DNA of 54,532 nt from UPXZ01 sp964568675 (lineage in GTDB: Bacteria; Bacteroidota; Bacteroidia; Bacteroidales; Paludibacteraceae). Shown here piece after piece: positions 53,095 through 54,532 of this stretch. The stretch is taken from positions 1 to 54,532 of the forward strand of contig CAZMQV010000012.1 in assembly GCA_964568675.1 (NCBI GenBank). Direction: 5' to 3'. Position 1 is the stretch's first letter, and every line of letters starts with the position of its first letter. The notes below the pieces were generated by a model, which searched no databases, was not told the DNA's origin, and saw only the letters and a list, made by a program, of their open reading frames with translations. Made by a program: the position numbers and the translations under genes.

Positions 53095-53523
53095 TTATGC
53101 GTAATATGTTTTACTGAAATAGGTTTGTTCATTATCCGGTTCGCAGGCAAAAGAAGTGGAAGGCGCCATTGCATAGGTATTTCTCGCAGCGACTAATGTA
53201 AGATTTACTTGTTGAATCACTTTCTCGACAGGTTTATCTATTTCATCTCCGGTGTTTAATAATTTGATGCCCAACACATCCTGCAAATCGGACAGTAAAT
53301 CCGAAGTGAAATTATGTGTGCCGCTTAGCCATCGTGTGATTTCCGACTGATTCTTTTTGCCAAGCGCGTGCATCAGGTCTTTCTTTTTCCAGCCCTTTGC
53401 TGCCATAGCGTCGGCAATTTTTGCAGCCAAAAGCATTCGGGTGGTGGTTCTCGCTTGTTCTTTTGGTGTGATTTCAGACAGCAATAAGTCAATCGCGTTG
53501 TCGTTGTAGGTAGCCATAATCAT
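53095..53523 (-). CDS. XRE-family antitoxin with a C-terminal chaperone-addiction-like tail
   Basis: A 142-residue protein. The helix-turn-helix spans about 25-90 (LLAAKIADAMAAKGWKKKDL, then QSEITRWLSGTHNFTSDLL), as in HigA. Residues about 105-142 form a tail with TSFACEPDNEQTYFSKTYYA, rich in aromatic residues. In known TAC systems such a tail keeps the antitoxin unstable unless SecB-like chaperone binds it. It lies 6 bp after the toxin and probably represses the operon through the palindrome at 54059-54075. Confidence 0.82.
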   Translation of the reverse strand: MIMATYNDNAIDLLLSEITPKEQARTTTRMLLAAKIADAMAAKGWKKKDLMHALGKKNQSEITRWLSGTHNFTSDLLSDLQDVLGIKLLNTGDEIDKPVEKVIQQVNLTLVAARNTYAMAPSTSFACEPDNEQTYFSKTYYA

Positions 53524-53529
53524 GTTTGT

Positions 53530-54027
53530 TTAATATTCTTCATCAAAAGCCAGGTCGCCGATGAAATTCAACGAATCGTTCGAAAATTGAATTTCTTTCT
53601 CTTTAATGCGGTTGGTGATTTGACCGGATAATTCTCTTAGTAAATAGTTTTCTTCTTTTAATTTATCGCTCTCCTGCAAGGTTCGAATATTTTTTGGTTT
53701 TTCGCCCCCGCCGCCTACGATAATGATTTGCGAACCGTAACGGATGCAGTACAGCCTCAATTTGCTATTGGGGTTGTCATATAAAGCACATAGGCCATCG
53801 CCGGGATTACCTTCCCCTCTTTTGAAAAAATTAACGCGAGCTCCGACGTTGTGTCCGATAGCTATTAAACGTTCGAGAATGTTTTTTGTTTCACTTTTAT
53901 GTAAAATGATGTTTTCCGAAATGAATTTATCCAGCAAAGTTTGGGTTTCTCCTGCCAGTACCACAGAATAGATAGATGCCTTGCTGCCACTAAATTGCTC
54001 TAACTTTACTATTTCGCATTTAATCAT
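53530..54027 (-). CDS. Putative RelE/HigB-like toxin of the TAC module
   Basis: The protein is 165 residues from ATG 54027; the frame reaches a TTG at 54045, but that lies inside the -7 box. The segment LRLYCIRYGSQIIIVGGGGE followed by KPKNIRTLQESDKLKEENY matches the core of HigB/RelE-type toxins (beta strand, basic residues, helix). The N-terminal 70 residues and the C-terminal tail are longer than in typical HigB. It would inhibit translation, presumably as an mRNA interferase. It is the first gene of the toxin-antitoxin-chaperone operon. Confidence 0.72.
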   Translation of the reverse strand: MIKCEIVKLEQFSGSKASIYSVVLAGETQTLLDKFISENIILHKSETKNILERLIAIGHNVGARVNFFKRGEGNPGDGLCALYDNPNSKLRLYCIRYGSQIIIVGGGGEKPKNIRTLQESDKLKEENYLLRELSGQITNRIKEKEIQFSNDSLNFIGDLAFDEEY

Positions 54028-54042
54028 TTTGGAAAGCGTTTG

Positions 54043-54050
54043 CAAAGATA
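54043..54050 (-). promoter_or_regulatory. -7 element of the TAC operon
   Basis: TATCTTTG on the minus strand is a full match to TAnnTTTG. A TTTC lies 21 nt upstream. The leader to ATG 54027 would be about 10 nt. Confidence 0.5.
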
Positions 54051-54058
54051 TAAATTAT

Positions 54059-54075
54059 TTTACTTATAAGTGAAA
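54059..54075. promoter_or_regulatory. Palindromic operator candidate of the TAC operon
   Basis: The core ACTTATAAGT (54062-54071) is a perfect 10-bp palindrome. It is extended to TTTACTTATAAGTGAAA with one mismatched pair. It lies between the -33-like TTTC and the -7 box, the usual place for repression by an HTH antitoxin. Confidence 0.6.
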
Positions 54076-54145
54076 TTTATTTTTGTTTTTTACTGAGCTG
54101 ATGTCTTGGAGGCAACTGCTCAGTGGTGGTGTCTAAAAATAATTT

Positions 54146-54178
54146 TTTCCAAACGGATTTGGGTTCTATGTTTTGGGA
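54146..54178. repeat. 33-bp imperfect direct repeat, copy 2
   Basis: TTTCCA-A-ACGGATTTG, 8 nt, GTTTTGGGA; see the copy at 52485-52517. It lies between the TAC operon and the upstream unknown gene. Confidence 0.6.
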
Positions 54179-54198
54179 GTCGGCATAAGGCTGAACTA

Positions 54199-54510
54199 TT
54201 ATTTTGAACTTATATCACTATTATTTTCTATGTTGTCCCACATTTCCCTATAAGTATTAACATATTGAGCTGTGGCAAGTGGGTCAATACTATAATAATA
54301 ACGGCATAATTTTTTGAATAATCTTAGAACCTCATCATCAAAGGCCACTTCGCAAAGCATATCCAATGTGTGCTCCATCCTGTCAATGTCCTTACTTCGG
54401 GAAAGAATGATATTTTCTGCTTCGGGTTTCCGGTAATTGAGCGTTTGCTGTGCAGCTTTCTTCTGTACGGCAACAATGCTCTTTGCCGGCTCGTGTAGCT
54501 CGTTATCCAT
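54199..54510 (-). CDS. Unknown 103-residue protein
   Basis: I do not recognise this protein. It is helical and soluble (QKKAAQQTLNYRKPEAENII; RLFKKLCRYYYSIDPLATAQ) and lacks a signal peptide. It starts 1 bp after the stop of a gene that runs out of the window, so the two are probably one transcript. It may belong to the same accessory region as the TAC module. Confidence 0.55.
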   Translation of the reverse strand: MDNELHEPAKSIVAVQKKAAQQTLNYRKPEAENIILSRSKDIDRMEHTLDMLCEVAFDDEVLRLFKKLCRYYYSIDPLATAQYVNTYREMWDNIENNSDISSK

Positions 54511-54511
54511 T

Positions 54512-54532
54512 TTATCCCTTAGCTATTTTCTT
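54512..54532 (-). CDS. 3' end of a gene leaving the window
   Basis: The minus strand reads KKIAKG and then TAA at 54514-54512, one base before the ATG at 54510. Six codons are too few to name it, but the tight junction to the next gene suggests a genuine coding end. Confidence 0.4.
   Translation of the reverse strand, partial: KKIAKG

Noticed and set aside
54027..54045. TTG 54045 as the toxin start
   Set aside because: It overlaps the -7 element TATCTTTG; ATG 54027 is in frame just downstream.
52485..54178. Integron cassette with attC sites
   Set aside because: The direct repeats lack the RYYYAAC/GTTRRRY core pair, and no integrase is visible.

Overview
The window looks like a chromosomal contig from an anaerobic Bacteroidales bacterium. 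Supporting signs are FtsZ-to-MraZ gene order with DAP-type MurE, a PASTA-tailed FtsI and a long MraY; a Wzi-family capsule protein; a SusA-like neopullulanase; no Shine-Dalgarno sequences; and promoters of the Bacteroidetes type, (G/A/T)TTG or TTCG, about 20 nt, then TAnnTTTG. A cargo protein with a C-terminal type IX secretion sorting domain argues against Bacteroides itself and for a relative such as Paludibacteraceae or Dysgonomonadaceae. A CoA transferase fits acetate/propionate metabolism. A run of exactly 100 N at 12859-12958 marks an assembly gap inside a tandem repeat.

Layout. 172-2531: ECF sigma factor, anti-sigma-like membrane protein and two exported proteins in one operon. 2732-6078: kelch lipoprotein, Wzi-family outer-membrane protein and a secreted esterase. 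6215-11831 (minus): a MarR-controlled efflux cluster of marR, TolC, HlyD and two ABC-2 permeases with no ATPase. The same 14-bp dyad sits in front of marR and tolC, and a 34-bp perfect palindrome separates them. 11877-13530: a non-coding island with a gene remnant, a 41/42-bp tandem array, and a heptamer hairpin. 13531-18130: CoA transferase, PepD and a PepC-like cysteine peptidase. 18344-20476: the T9SS cargo. 20550-24150 (minus): YchF, RlmN, flavin reductase, YqeY.

24174-40023 (minus) is a compact division and cell-wall cluster transcribed mraZ, rsmH, ftsL, ftsI, murE, mraY, murD, ftsW, murG, murC, ftsQ, ftsA, ftsZ. It is headed by an MraZ box and three TTATCAAC repeats. 40330-41187 is a lone acyltransferase. 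41322-47875 (minus) is an alpha-glucan operon: neopullulanase, DUF4153 membrane protein, second GH13 lipoprotein and a DMP19-type protein. 47876-48415 holds duplicated heptamer repeats, followed by a DUF6261 gene.

49727-54532 (minus) is an accessory region. It has a helicase-nuclease of 850-880 residues whose 5' end is joined to a truncated rhuM. Next to it is a three-gene toxin, antitoxin and SecB-like chaperone (TAC) operon with its own palindromic operator and promoter, bracketed by a 33-bp imperfect direct repeat. The strongest leads are the TAC operon, the rhuM/helicase junction, the tandem array, and the paired MarR operators.
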